Shown here one piece after another: positions 46,161-57,429 of a stretch of DNA of 64,000 nucleotides. Where the stretch lies: assembly GCF_016086655.4 (NCBI RefSeq), contig NC_052132.2:12526805-12590804 (forward strand), written 5' to 3'. The position numbers were made by a program, and so were the translations under genes. Under the pieces are notes generated by a model. The model was not told the DNA's origin and made no database searches. It saw only the letters and a list, made by a program, of their open reading frames with translations. Source of the stretch: Lepeophtheirus salmonis (lineage: Eukaryota; Arthropoda; Copepoda; Siphonostomatoida; Caligidae). The number at the start of each line of letters is the position of its first letter. Positions within the stretch are counted from its first letter, which is position 1.

Positions 46161-46752
46161 ATGCATTTACAGACGGATCTATTTTCCCGAAACATAACCT
46201 CTCAAATCAAAATAATACAAGTGTGTAAGTTTTGTATATCATTAATATTTGACCTAACTAAAATGAAATATACAAATCCATAAAATGCCCCTTCATACAG
46301 GCCATTGCTATTTTAAGTTGTTTTTTTATTTTTCCTTTTTTCATCTTTTTTAAATATGAAGCCCTTGTTTTGATAATTCCAATGTTTTTATCCACTCGCA
46401 ACCTTCGCTCACAAAAAGGGAAAGATACTATATTTAGAATTGTATAAAATATTTATAAATGAATTGGAGGACATAGTTTTTCATGATCTCTGGAGAAATA
46501 AGAATTAATTTCTGCCTCATTAACTTGAATATTTACGAGAATTCTGCTGCACACTTTAAAATCAGGATTTTATCCACATACTTTCTTTTTTCTATGCATT
46601 ACTTAATCTTTTTTTTTCAAGTTCTTTTATGAGAAATAAATTTAATTTTTTGTTTTTCAAACTAAAATTAACTCATTAAATATGTTTTATTTCCCTTTAT
46701 TAAGAAAATCTGCATTCTCTGTCCTTTAATTTTTACATTTATGTATGTAAAT
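46161..46752. other. Non-coding, unassigned
   Basis: AT-rich; nothing recognised. The mariner MITE starts at 46753. Confidence 0.4.
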
Positions 46753-49374
46753 ACAAGGGTGGTCTGAAAACTTTCCAACCTAACAAAGATACAATATATT
46801 ATTTCTGATTTTTTATTTTTGAACATAGTCTCCTTCTAACTCTACACACTTCTCCCAGCTATGGTCCCATCTCTGTAACCTGTCCACTGCGTTTTTCTCC
46901 ACAGAATAATTTTTCACGAGTAACTTTTAGTTTATGGCTCAATTTGTCCATGTTGGATTGACTTAGATGAGTCAAATTTTAACACAGCATTCCTTAATAT
47001 TCCTGCTATTTGTTTGAATCTATTTAAAGGTTACACTTTAAAAAAAATATTTTATGACACTCAATTTTGTCCATTGCACAAAAAATACACAAATAACTTT
47101 AACATAACAACTGTACATCCAAAAGGACTGACACTTAAGTGAGTGACTGTCCATAGATGCTAGATATTAAGGCTGTAACAATACGTGTATTGTATCATGA
47201 TTCATGATACAATACCTACGTATTGAATTTAATTTATAATCTATCAATACTTCATACCCCCACATTTCTGTACAAATATTGAAAGACGTACAATTATTGT
47301 TCAATACGCCGGCCCAATGATTTATTAGCATAAGAATTTTATTAATGCCAATTTATTTGATGTATATCGAAGAATCCAAGGACCTTTCATTATACAGATG
47401 TCCCTTCACATCAAAGTATATCATAGTTTCTTACCGCCGCGCTAATCATCCCCTTTATACTCAGGAATCCATCCATTACTCAAGATCTTCTATGTAATCA
47501 TCACCTACTTCTATAAGAATTCAATAAAACGACATAATAATCGGATCAAAGGTCCAATAAGGATCGAAAAATGTTATCATCCTTCATCCGCAGCTTCTTT
47601 ATTGAAATTCAGGAGTCTATCCCTCCTTAAGTCAACTCTGCTTCTTCTCCTACTCTAAAGGGATTATGTGCATAAATAGTTCTTGGGAACTGTTAAGTGA
47701 TTAGGTGATAAAAAACGTATTCTTAAGTTTTGTACGCTTCTATAAGAATATCTTAATGTCATAGCAATTCTACTACTTATTGAGTCGGGATCATCTTCCA
47801 AATAACTAAACTGCGTGTCACCATATTATAAAATTACAGATGTGAAGATCTAGTATCTCCACACAAATTAATAAATTACAGATAATAAATAAATATTTTC
47901 TATAAGAGTTTATTAATATAAGTGGTTTTATCTAAGAAAATATTGAAAATGTACCAAAATAATAATTATTCATTCTTTTTAGTGTTGATTAGACAAATAA
48001 TAGATCAATTAAAACATTATGATCAATTCAATTTCATTTATCTAAAAGTAAACATGATATAGATTAAAAATAACTATAATAATGCTAAATTATATTATTT
48101 ATTGAAGCTAATAAATTTGAACAGAAGGAACTGAACTATTATATTATTAAGATATATCAATAATAATTGATTGAAAGTGATGAAAAACTAAAGTAATATC
48201 TTCATTCAGAGTAAAAAAAAGTCAGAAGCCAATTTGCTGCGAAAGGTCAAGAATCTTTCAAAGTATTTATGTGACACTTCTAACGTTTATATTGAGTCCG
48301 ATTTATCATGTTTCGGATTCCAATCCCTTATACAATTATTTGCGATGGGATTTTTTATTTTCCGATTCCAAATAACCATGCAACGAGCTAATTCAAATGA
48401 CAAAGCGATGTATAACAGAGACATATCCACACAGATAAAAAGTAGTACGAAGAGTCAACTATAGCTTTGATTTATAATAATGCTGAGTAGATAGATTGGT
48501 AATGAACGGATACGTAACTTCTTCCAGACCTGTTCGTCTGCATCCCTAGAGATGTATTAAAATTTCTAGGGATGAAATGTTCGCCTTATATTGGAGAACT
48601 CTCATTACCTAAAAAGATTCTTCCTTCTTAAGCCTTTCAACCTTCATTACGGATATAACATTATCCAGCACAAATAAAAGAGTTACTATCATACACGATA
48701 ATGATGGGATTTACATATTGTCTCTTTAGTATCTAAAAATGAAGGTTTACAAATAATTAATAAAGTTTCTTGTATATGCATTAAGACAATAACAAAAAAA
48801 TACACCCTCTTGTTTTTGAATGAGCTGAGAAATCCGAACAATACACAAAATTGCCCCAAAGAACTTTCAATAGTTAATATTCCAATAAAGATAGTTCATT
48901 TGATGATCTATTATTTTACTTAATATTTTATTGTGTATCATAAATATTGGTTCTTCGCTGAAACCAAAGACTTCCTTAGATCCATGATTTGAAAACACTA
49001 AACTCCCTAGTATATTATTTACGTAAATAATTAGCATTTAGATTTTCCATTCTAAAAAATGGGATTCTATTTTCATTTATTGTAGATGTCAATAAGTAAT
49101 TAGCGTCATCAGTTACCTGGCTCATAATTAATGACGTCACATCAAAATGTCTATGTCGTCACTTATTTTTAATAACTTCATCTAATAACTGGTTTTAATT
49201 TGTATCAATATTCTCAATTATTATCACTTACTATATCAATATGTATTGATAAGTATTGCAATACCTTTTGATATCAATACTTTTTGACAGTCCTACTACA
49301 TATATGTGACTCGATTTTTATTACAAGTTGTGCTATCTTCACCTTGAGGCAAGAAAATTTTCTGACCAAACTCG
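46753..49374 (-). mobile_element. Mariner MITE split by a nested hAT-like element
   Basis: Left end 'caagggtggtctgaaaac' and right end (reverse complement 'cgagtttggtcagaaaat') are inverted repeats flanked by TA (46751-46752 and 49375-49376). On the minus strand the frame begins MDKLSHKLKVTREKLF at about 46952 and then, after a deletion, QRWDHSWEKCVELEGDYVQK with a stop, the C-terminal end of the same mariner. So only the two tips of the transposase remain. The right-hand end of the MITE (49296-49374) is separated from the rest by the 2.1-kb element at 47168-49295. Removing that insert would make a MITE of about 495 bp, close to the copy at 5343-5752. Confidence 0.82.
47168..49295. mobile_element. 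hAT-like element nested in the mariner MITE
   Basis: Left end 'aaggctgtaacaatacgtgt' and right end (reverse complement 'taggactgtcaaaaagtatt') are imperfect inverted repeats with the 'aggRctgt' start seen in many hAT elements, followed by AT-rich palindromic sub-ends. Comparison with the unsplit MITE at 5343-5752 places the insertion point near 'gctagata'. No clear 8-bp duplication could be fixed because the flank has mutated. The interior (2.1 kb) shows no readable transposase but holds R3 (47440-47900), which recurs at 8600-9185 and 50150-50960. Confidence 0.65.
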
Positions 49375-49375
49375 T

Positions 49376-50119
49376 ATCTAATGTAAGGAATATGACTGGG
49401 GTATTTTTTTGAAATTGGAGCTTTTATTTTTGTGAATTGTGACGTATGTGGTTGAACGCATAATTTCATAAGTACGGGACAGCTAAAAAGTCATTTTTTC
49501 TAGAATATCAAAATATCTACAGTCCTAAAATTTATTTTACAATTATTTAATATTACAGTATCCCAGAAAATCAATCGACACATTGCAGACCTATAGTGAG
49601 TGAGGGATTCCAAAAAACATTCAATTGAGTCCTCGGAGTAATCCTACTGGTCAGGGTAGTTCAGAGGGTATTTTATTGCCAGGGATTCCTTCCTGCATAT
49701 GCACTCTTCTCCATTGATGAACACCGATCCCAAATTCGGGATTCTACTCTCAGGAAGGATTGCATTTCAGATTTCTTAATTTCTCCCCCTCCTTTTTTTC
49801 TTTTCTCTTCTTTTCTAGCTGTAGCATCCAAATACGTGGACTTTCCTTATGTGATAAATACAAACAGGAGTTTTATCCTAGGAATATTTTCGTGGCCTTA
49901 TCTCAAATTGATAACGATATAGAGCGTATTGGAATAAACCTTTTTTTTAAATTGAAGTTTAGACTTTCAGCTATCAAATGAGATACTCTTAAACTTTTTC
50001 AATATATTCGTCTTAAAACTATGAGTCTCTCATTAAAAAAAATTGATTGATTAATAAATCATTTATTGCTACATTTCATATAAAACGTACAATCATTACG
50101 GGCACATGTAAAAATAACT
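49376..50119. other. Non-coding, with a strong splice-acceptor-like tract
   Basis: A long pyrimidine tract at 49778-49817 ('ccccctcctttttttctttt...cttttctag') ends in ag at 49816-49817. It is followed by an open frame in two registers for about 100 nt, including KYVDFPYVINTNRSFILG. No donor or known protein was recognised, so it is noted but not called. The sequence before it (49480-49760) has no match in the window. Confidence 0.35.
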
Positions 50120-50960
50120 TGAACTTTTGGTGCCCTAAATTGCTGGATGTCATCTCCTTTAATGGAAGAATCTTTCATTCTGCAAATATGTTCCACATTA
50201 AGGTCTGTGCTTGTGACTTCTGACCTCGTGAATCAATGCTTTTATGAGGAAGGATACATAAATTTCTCCAGATCTTCAACAGAATCATCGTATTTTTTAC
50301 ATATAAGAACTATTGAGTTCCATGAAACAAATAATGGACTGAAAGATCCAATGAGGAACAGATAGAGTTATAATCCTCCATCCACTACTATTTCATTGAA
50401 CTTCTTGAGTCCTTTTTTTCTAAAATCAACTCTGCATCGTCTCCTACTCTAAGAAATATGTTTAATTGATAAGTGTTCTTGGTGTATAATATCATGAATA
50501 ACACCAAAATAATTAATCTCAATCCCATTGATATAAATTCGATTTATAAGCAGGAGTTCGCGATGAATGATCTATGTAGATAATTATATAAACTGTACAG
50601 TTTAAGCCTATCCCCTGAATAATTATTTCTTTCTTACTTGTGAGTCTCTTTTATGATTAGAAAACGAGTGGAAAGTGACTCTATAATCTTAAAGATCATG
50701 TGTCTCTTTTTTAGATAGTTTTGTTATTCTATTCTGCTATTGCAGATAAATAGTTATTGGGAGCTGTTAAATGATTATCTGTTAAGAAATATAAGTAAGT
50801 TCTTAATTTCAGTAGATTTATATTATAATTTTTTAATGTCCTTGCAATCCTTAAATTTTTTTACTCAGGAATCTTCTTCAAAACAGCTAAATTACTTGTT
50901 AGTATATTGGAATACTACTTTCTAGAAGATCTAGGCTTTTTACATAAATAAATAAATTAC
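50120..50960 (+). repeat. Dispersed repeat R3, longest copy
   Basis: Blocks shared in order with the 8.6-kb and 47.5-kb copies: 'attaaggtctgtg' (50195), 'ccagatcttcaacagaatcatc' (50267), 'tccactactatttcattg' (50377), 'aaaatcaactctgcatcgtctcctactct' region (50424-50450), and 'agttattgggagctgttaaatg' (50749-50772). It keeps more sequence than the others and lies about 0.8 kb downstream of the split mariner. A hAT-related origin is inferred because one copy sits inside 47168-49295. Confidence 0.55.
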
Positions 50961-52807
50961 TAAATGTGTGTCATCCGTGCTAATTAAAAATGTTTATGAT
51001 TGATAACATTAATTAAAATATATCAAAATTATAATACGATTATATTAATTGAACTAATAAAAATAATTATATCATCAATTATATTCTTCTAAATTTGAAT
51101 TCCCTATATATGAGTTCTCCACTATTTTTATTTTTTTATGTTATTGATTCGTTCAGTTTTATTTTGAACATGCAAATGCTATTTCGTTATTGAGATTCTT
51201 GTCAAGTAAAATCATTTTTATTATTAGTTAAAGAATTATTAATTATTTGTCTGTATTACAAACTATTCCAAGCCATATGGAAGTGGGGATGCTGTAGAAA
51301 AATTGATTTCCCTAGTACTACTAAAAAATATATCTCTCTCTAATGAGAATAGTTCAAATTGCTAAGCAAAATAGGCTTATTAAGGCATCATAATAGGTTA
51401 TGTTAGCAAGATTGAACTCTATATTTATTATATTAAAGATATATTACAAATTAAGATCTTATTGTTAGTTTATGTTTTTCACATGAGCATTTCATATTTA
51501 CTGAATAATATCCACTTATTCTTAATATATTATTGATTTCTTCTCTATAACGTAGTGATGGTTATATTTATTTCAAAATGTATGTTCTGACCTATTTTTG
51601 TTCTTTTTGTTTTATAAAATTATTTTTATACCGTAATCGTCCAAGGATAAAAATTTACACTTATAGTATTGTCTGATAAGGAAATAAAATACTATTATAT
51701 AATTTATAAGTAGAAAATGTTTATATATTTGGACTTCCTCCTAAATTGACTCCACTGTGATGTCTTCAAAATAGCCAGAACAATTATAAACAAAAGCAAA
51801 GAACTCTCTTATCGACACACCTTATATATATACACAATTTCTCAATTCTTTATAAGCATTTATAAGCAATGAATATATTTAACTCTTGTTCGGAAGTTAA
51901 TGTACCACCTTACTTTTTTCATTTTTTAAGAAGATATCAACGAAATCATTGGATCTTTTCTTCTTCATGATGTTCTTTTGTTCATGAATCTTTCTATAAA
52001 CATTTGCCTGCATTATTGTTATGGCTCTCTTTTCAATTACTTTTGAGTTATAAGAGGTAAGTATGAGGTCATCTTTGATTCTCTTTACTCTAAAAAAAAA
52101 GATTCCAATTTTCAGTAGATTGTAGTACCAAAAATCCTAAATTTGCTAGTCATCTCTCACATTTCAGGTTATTAGTTAGTAGATGTTCCTGTTACTTATC
52201 TGACAATTAATGAATATGTGTAGCTCTCACAATGTCCTCCCCGTACTCCCAGTATTCCCTGCCCCACTATTGCTTCATCTCTGCACATTTCTCTAAGATG
52301 GAATAATCTGTAGAGGGAGGTATGTGAGCCATATATACAAGTTCCCTTTTGAGGAATGCTATTATAATGTTGTCTGAAAAAATGACTAGAGTCTTAAATG
52401 CTGCTGTTATAATATCATTCAACGTGTATAATTTACATACACAAGCAAGAATATAGTTTACGTGTATCGTCTAGGTATAAGAGCTCTTTGAAATATGGGA
52501 GACAATAATGTACAGCTCCAGACTGATAATCAAGTGGAGTGAATTGTTTTTCTTTATAGATGATGCACGACTTGTGAACTCCTTTCTTCCCTAAAAAGTG
52601 ATTTGAAGTCATTAGACTTTATTACTATTTTCCAATTATTTATATGGAATATACTATGCTATTTTTTTTATTTTTTTTTTGATTGACAAAGTAATGGTCA
52701 TTGAAATAAATGTTTTTTTTCTAAATTTCTATATTAGAATGTGTTTTAAAACATTCTAAGTCTAAAAGTACACCAGAAAAAGTTTTTAGATAGCATATTT
52801 ACCGTGT
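50961..52807. other. Non-coding, unassigned
   Basis: About 1.85 kb of AT-rich DNA without recognised elements. A minus-strand stretch at about 52420-52560 reads DYQSGAVHYCLPYFKELLYL and then DDTRKLYSCLCM. It is open for about 45 codons and balanced in composition, but no family was recognised. Confidence 0.35.
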
Positions 52808-53613
52808 ACGGAAAACTGCCCTGGACAAAATTCCCCTTGGAAGATTGATCTGAAAAAAATTGCAATTGAGGAAAATTGCCAGTTAGGAAAATTGCCCGTA
52901 TTTTATTCAAACTTCATGATGACATATTATAAATTCGCTTAATATTATTTATGACAAATATCTAAACAAATTTGCTTGTTTCATCCCCCCAAGGGAGTAC
53001 CTTCAAGTGGGAGTATATTATTCCAATAAAAATTCCTTGCAATTTTTTAAATTCAATGCAATCTTCTAAAAAATGGGTTGAGAGGATTTTTAAGGAAGGG
53101 CGGGGGAATAAATACCTTATGGCCTCTTAAAATATGTTTGAACACCCTCTGCACTCAGGTTGGCCCGGGTGTAATTATAGGGGTTCTTTGTATATATATG
53201 ATGCTTTGGCAATGATTTTTAAGAATCCAGGGGTACCCTCAAGTACCCTGTGCAACCCGAGAGCTTGGGACTATTATTTGATATCAGAGAGGTACCTTGG
53301 ATGTATGTGATGCTTTGACGTAGGTTTTAACTATCCAGAACTACCTCCGAGACCCCGGGCATCCTGAGGGCTTTGAACTAGTTTATAGTATTAGGGGAGT
53401 TCCTTGGATGAATTGGCCACTCAACCCCTGGGACACTTGCCAATCCGAGTGTGTAGAGTATTCAACCATATTTTAAGAGGCCCTTAGATATTTATCCCCT
53501 CTCCACATTGCAATAGTATTACTCACACTTGAAGGTACTCCCTTGGGGGATGGAACAAAAAAAATATGTTTAAATATTTGTCATCCTCATTGCAGTTTTC
53601 CTAGTATTTACCC
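52808..53613. mobile_element. Foldback-like MITE with long inverted arms
   Basis: Left start 'gtacggaaaactgccc' and right start (reverse complement of 53592-53613) 'taaatactaggaaaactgc' are inverted. Further in, left 52950-53015 ('gacaaatatctaaacaaatttg', 'ccaagggagtaccttcaag') is mirrored at 53515-53590, and left 53080-53165 ('taccttatggcctcttaaaatatg', 'actcaggttggcc') at 53425-53500. Arms are thus roughly 200-350 bp each, with small gaps. The core holds a 107-bp tandem repeat. The left end has three or four short repeats of the type 'ggaaaattgcc'. No protein is encoded. A matching single end is at 57003-57075. Confidence 0.8.
53178..53410. repeat. 107-bp tandem repeat in the core of the foldback element
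   Basis: Two full and one partial unit: starts near 53178, 53285 and 53391. Anchors such as 'ttggatgtatgtgatgctttg' and 'cctcaagtaccctgtgc' / 'cctccgagaccccgggc' recur at 107-109 bp. Units have diverged by roughly a quarter. GC is higher than in the surroundings. Confidence 0.7.
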
Positions 53614-53827
53614 ATTATAGAAGTTGAGATATAGGTGATACTTTTTCGCAAGTAATGAAAGTACCCGGACATATAAAATGGGATTTTGCTTCATGCACTA
53701 GTAATTACTTTATTCTTAGTTGCTTTCTGATCAAGAATGATAAAATAAGGGTAACTCGGGTAACTTTTTTTAAAAACAATTATATTCTGTAGTCTGTTAT
53801 GGTCATGCAACTTTCACAGTAGATGTA
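53614..53827. other. Non-coding spacer
   Basis: No feature; separates the foldback element from a complete family A mariner. Confidence 0.4.
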
Positions 53828-54472
53828 CTGAGTGGTCCACTAAAATCTGAAAAATTTGTATTTTAAGCTCCAAACAGATATAATTTATTGATCAATCATA
53901 GAATTTCAACAAAATAAATTCTATAGACAGATGTGTCAAAAAAAATAATTCAAAAGACTCCTTCAAAAATCCTTCAAAAGAGTCTTGCAACGGAGGAGAT
54001 AGATTTATTTCATTGATGGTGTCAAAAGTGACCTCTCCATCCTCACAAGGCTCTTATCACCCACTTTTTCGATAGCTGTCTCGACAGTCAGGTGTGAAAC
54101 CTCGAGATCTCTTGCATGGACCCTCCTGGACTTGAGATGATTGACCTGGGTTGTTTTCTTTAACTCCTCCGGGTTCAGTTTGAACTTTTTTGACAAAACC
54201 TGCCTTCCTCTCTACCGTTTCGGACTTATTGTTGGCGTAAAAGGTTGTCCTGGGGACGCCCTACTGCTTGGAATGCGCAAATGTGAAATGAAATTCGTCA
54301 ATCATGTTTGGTCGTCATTTTCTTGACTTCTACATAAGCTAGAGAGGTCAAGTTTTTTGTTTTGTAACTAATTGTCTATGCTTTATTATATCGGAATATT
54401 AATTTATTTCAATCACTCAACCTTCATTAATTATTGAATTAGTAAGCCTTTAGATTTTAATGGACCACTCGG
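53828..54472 (-). mobile_element. Mariner family A element, complete ends, internally deleted
   Basis: Left end 'ctgagtggtccactaaaatc' and right end (reverse complement 'cgagtggtccattaaaatct') are family A inverted repeats beside TA (53826-53827 and 54473-54474). At 645 bp this is one of the shorter copies with both ends. The minus strand carries the N-terminal DNA-binding part and almost nothing of the C-terminus, so the deletion is different from that in 12212-13025. Confidence 0.85.
54005..54196 (-). pseudogene. Family A mariner DNA-binding domain fragment
   Basis: An intact 63-codon stretch: MSKKFKLNPEELKKTTQVNH, then LKSRRVHARDLEVSHLTVET, then AIEKVGDKSLVRMERSL, the second helix-turn-helix of this mariner. 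Upstream (54200-54345) an MTSLAYVEVKKMT start is readable in another frame. There is no catalytic domain. A protein of this kind could in principle bind family A ends without cutting, but there is no sign of expression. Confidence 0.7.
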
Positions 54473-54474
54473 TA

Positions 54475-55039
54475 ATTATTGCTATCGTAGCATTCTAAAA
54501 TATTTTGATTAAAAGTTTTTTTATTATACAAGTAAAAGGTATTTTTTCTCTCACTGCTAGTCTTAAAGTATGAATATGCATATTTGATATTCTCTGATAA
54601 AGACTTTTGGGTACTTTTAATAAGTTTTTAATTAACTTATCAATCTTCTGGGAGTAATTATATGAATGATAAACTATTCCATCATAAACTGTTTAATTAA
54701 ATTATCTATGTTATATTAATTTTAATTGCGAAGGAAAAAAAAATATATACGATTATGACACAAAGTTGATTTTTTAAATCAAGAGTAATATAAATTTGAT
54801 TAGAGTAAAACGACATATACATACGTTTTAATGTTTTGAATCCACATTTTATTGTATTTTAAACTAGGGTCATGAAATTTTTTTATCAGATTGAGGTAAA
54901 CTACACAAGGATAGAAACAAAATAATAAATTTCGGCAAATTCAAAGGTCTGATTAATAAATTATTTTATGAAGAGAAGTTCTTGAGCTAATTCTAACAAA
55001 TACTTATTAGCAAACATTCTAAATTGTGTATTAGTATCC
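54475..55039. other. Non-coding, unassigned
   Basis: AT-rich; nothing recognised. Confidence 0.4.
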
Positions 55040-56013
55040 CATCGATGGAGAGGGAGTCAAGGAGGATAATAGCTTGAGAGACGTAATCATAGAGGCACGA
55101 AGGGAGCTCTGGGTTCTTGTGCTTCACTCTGTATATTCTAATTTGTACATTGGAGATGACCTACTCATTACTCAATCTTCCACCTATCCTTATATCATGA
55201 GGACGTTACAATGAACCAATCTGAGGGACTCAGTCTCGCCACAAAGCTCATCCAGATCTCTTCCTTCACATTTATAAGGATCAGGGAATTTTTTTAACAT
55301 TCGTAGAATAGATTAAACGAGGTCTCCAACTCCTTATGGCAAGAATAACAATCTCTCTCTATAGGATCTTCCTGCGACTTTCTTGTAAAAATAAAGGACA
55401 TTACTAATATATATATCAACCATTTTTGACGTGTATCAGTCAATTGATTCTTCCAAATGACGGCTGTAATGGAATGTTCCATGCCATTGCTAATGCCAAT
55501 CCGTTCGAACGTTCACCTTGTGATAAATGAAGGTTCCTTCTCTACGCAATCAATACTAACACTCGAACCATGCTTAACCATTTTATATTTAATCATGAAA
55601 TATAATATTATTAATTCCTTTTGAAGGCTGTACTTGAGCCAAATAAAGACTCGTAAATCAATCGAAGCCTCAAAACTGTAGCATAAATTCCTGGGTATTA
55701 TGCCATAAATTTGAAAATAAAGCCTACTACTAACCGAATTATGTCCATGTAATATTAGACAGTCTATAATATTTGTGAAATTAAAATGGGAATTCCTCAT
55801 TATACTGATTGCTTTTGTTTTCACACACCATTTTACATACGTATATTTGGTAAATTTGATTTTGTCACTACCCAAGAATGTAACTTCATGTTTCTCCAAG
55901 TTCCATGATGTTGAAGAAAGGATGAATTTCTGTGACAAATTGCAATACTTAATCTTTTTTGAAACGAATTGCACAATCATGATTATTATTAAATATAGGA
56001 TAACTAGAGACAA
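55040..56013 (-). pseudogene. Probable LINE ORF2 C-terminal relic
   Basis: The best evidence is the frame 55294-55482: QLTDTRQKWLIYILVMSF, then RDCYSCHKELETSFNLFYEC, which fits the 'C..C....ET..HLF..C' zinc-knuckle-like block near the end of LINE ORF2 proteins, also seen at 34090 as ETTDHFLWSC. Upstream, a 166-codon open frame (55513-56013) reads HEVTFLGSDKIKFTKYTYVK and HGHNSVSSRLYFQIYGIIPR. It has no motif I can name but is the longest clean stretch in the region and leads straight into the zinc block, so it is probably the same gene. It could be something else. Confidence 0.5.
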
Positions 56014-56159
56014 GTTGTGATTTTTTCTATTTCAAGAGGCAGACTTGACGTAAAAAAGATAAATTTAATTGTTCTTTAACTCTGTGTTGAGTATAAATAG
56101 TTGACTTTATTTAGTGGTACACATTTTATTATTTTCAATCCGGAATGATATTGTTTCAA

Positions 56160-56830
56160 AATCACTCAGGAAAACATCAAGATATTTTATCTCTTAACAA
56201 AGCAAGCTGAGCTGGTTAAAAAAAGTAAAGAAGATTCTAAATTTTCTTCAGTGCAACAAAAATTCGGGCAAAAAGGCAAAAAAATTCACCAAAGATGCCA
56301 CTATGGATATACTGGGAAACAGCTATGTCACAACCGAACATCCATGCGGTGTCTCAGGTCTAGTGAAACATTTATTCAAAACAAAAATCCACCTGGAACC
56401 ATGGCCATAGGTGTTGTGGAATCTGTCCTCCGATTTTTTTTTAGAAGAACTTGTGGCTCAATCAAGATTCTGTTATCGAACTTCTGGACAAGAGAGTGCT
56501 ACCTTGGGTCGGAGAAAAGTTCGGAGTCAACTTTTTGGTCACTAGAAACATAGCTCCGTGTCATTGCACCACTAAGACCCTGGCCTTCCTAACTTTCAGG
56601 ACCTCAAATGTGGCCACCTTTCTCTCCAGACGTGACCCCCTGGAACTACTCTATCTAGGTGCATCCGGAGGAGAAGGTGTTTCCTACTCCTCACAGGAGT
56701 GTACAGTCTCTATAGGCTTACATCAAGAAGGTGTGGGCCAAGCTCGAGTATACAAGTAGTCAAAGCCTGCAATGAATTTAGGCCTAGTATTGATCCAATT
56801 ATTAGAGCTGAGGGCTCGCATATTGAATGA
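56160..56830 (+). pseudogene. Mariner transposase, core to C-terminus
   Basis: Early core: FTKDATMDI (first aspartate block) at about 56285, then SMRCLRSSETFIQNKNPPGT with MAIGVVESV. Next, VIELLDKRVLPWVGEKFGVN and FLVTRNIAPCHCTTKTLAFL (56463-56590), where TRNIAP stands where TQDGAP with the second aspartate should be. Third site: 'FSPDVTPWNYS'-like in shifted frame near 56620. The C-terminus CNEFRPSIDPIIRAEGSHIE ends with a stop at 56828-56830. The front (56180-56280) is unclear. Two or more shifts and at least one lost catalytic aspartate. Confidence 0.82.
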
Positions 56831-56918
56831 AAGTTGTGCCGAACACTATTTTCAGATGATTTTGTAAAGTCCATGTCCTCACAACACCTTTAGCTTAAAT
56901 TTTACTCTTGAGAATTTG

Positions 56919-56948
<30 letters not shown>
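56919..56948. repeat. 30-A homopolymer
   Basis: An uninterrupted run of 30 adenines, just downstream of the mariner relic. The longest homopolymer in the window. It might be a retroposon tail, but no target duplication or body was identified on its left apart from the mariner relic. Confidence 0.7.
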
Positions 56949-56950
<2 letters not shown>

Positions 56951-57002
56951 TGTATCACTGGATAACATCAAACCTGTATTAAGTAGTCTTTCTCTAATAT
57001 TT

Positions 57003-57075
57003 ATAAGGGTACTAGGAAAATTACCCAAGGAGGAAAATTGATCAAAAGGAAATGGACCCTTGTGGAATATTCTCT
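57003..57075 (+). repeat. Single end of the foldback-like MITE family
   Basis: 'gggtactaggaaaattaccc' and 'gaggaaaattgatcaaaagg' match the terminal part of 52808-53613, including its 'ggaaaattg' sub-repeats, but no long arm or partner end follows. It is a solo terminus or a short deletion derivative. Confidence 0.6.
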
Positions 57076-57429
57076 ACAATAATCCTAATTTTTAGTTAGT
57101 TATTATTGTACAAAGTTACATACTTATAACTAAACCTGTTCTACTCTTGAAATTTGTCTTAAAGACAATTTAGTTTTTTACTTCAATTTACTTCCTTTAT
57201 TTTATTTTTTATAGGATTAATTTACAATATTAAGCTTCCATGGTCTTGTTGTTGTTTTTTTTGCCCATGAATAGCGTTTAATTAAAAATAAACGAATATG
57301 GTTAAAGTTCATATTCATCTTTATCCTTTGACAAAAAAAAATATCATCTTTCTTGACATTCACAAATTCATAAAGGAGACATGTTTGACGATTATATTTT
57401 GGACTCTTAAAAAAATGCAACGAAGGAAA

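Noticed and set aside
56919..56948. Processed pseudogene tail
   Set aside because: A 30-A run would fit, but the sequence upstream is a DNA-transposon relic and no target duplication was seen.
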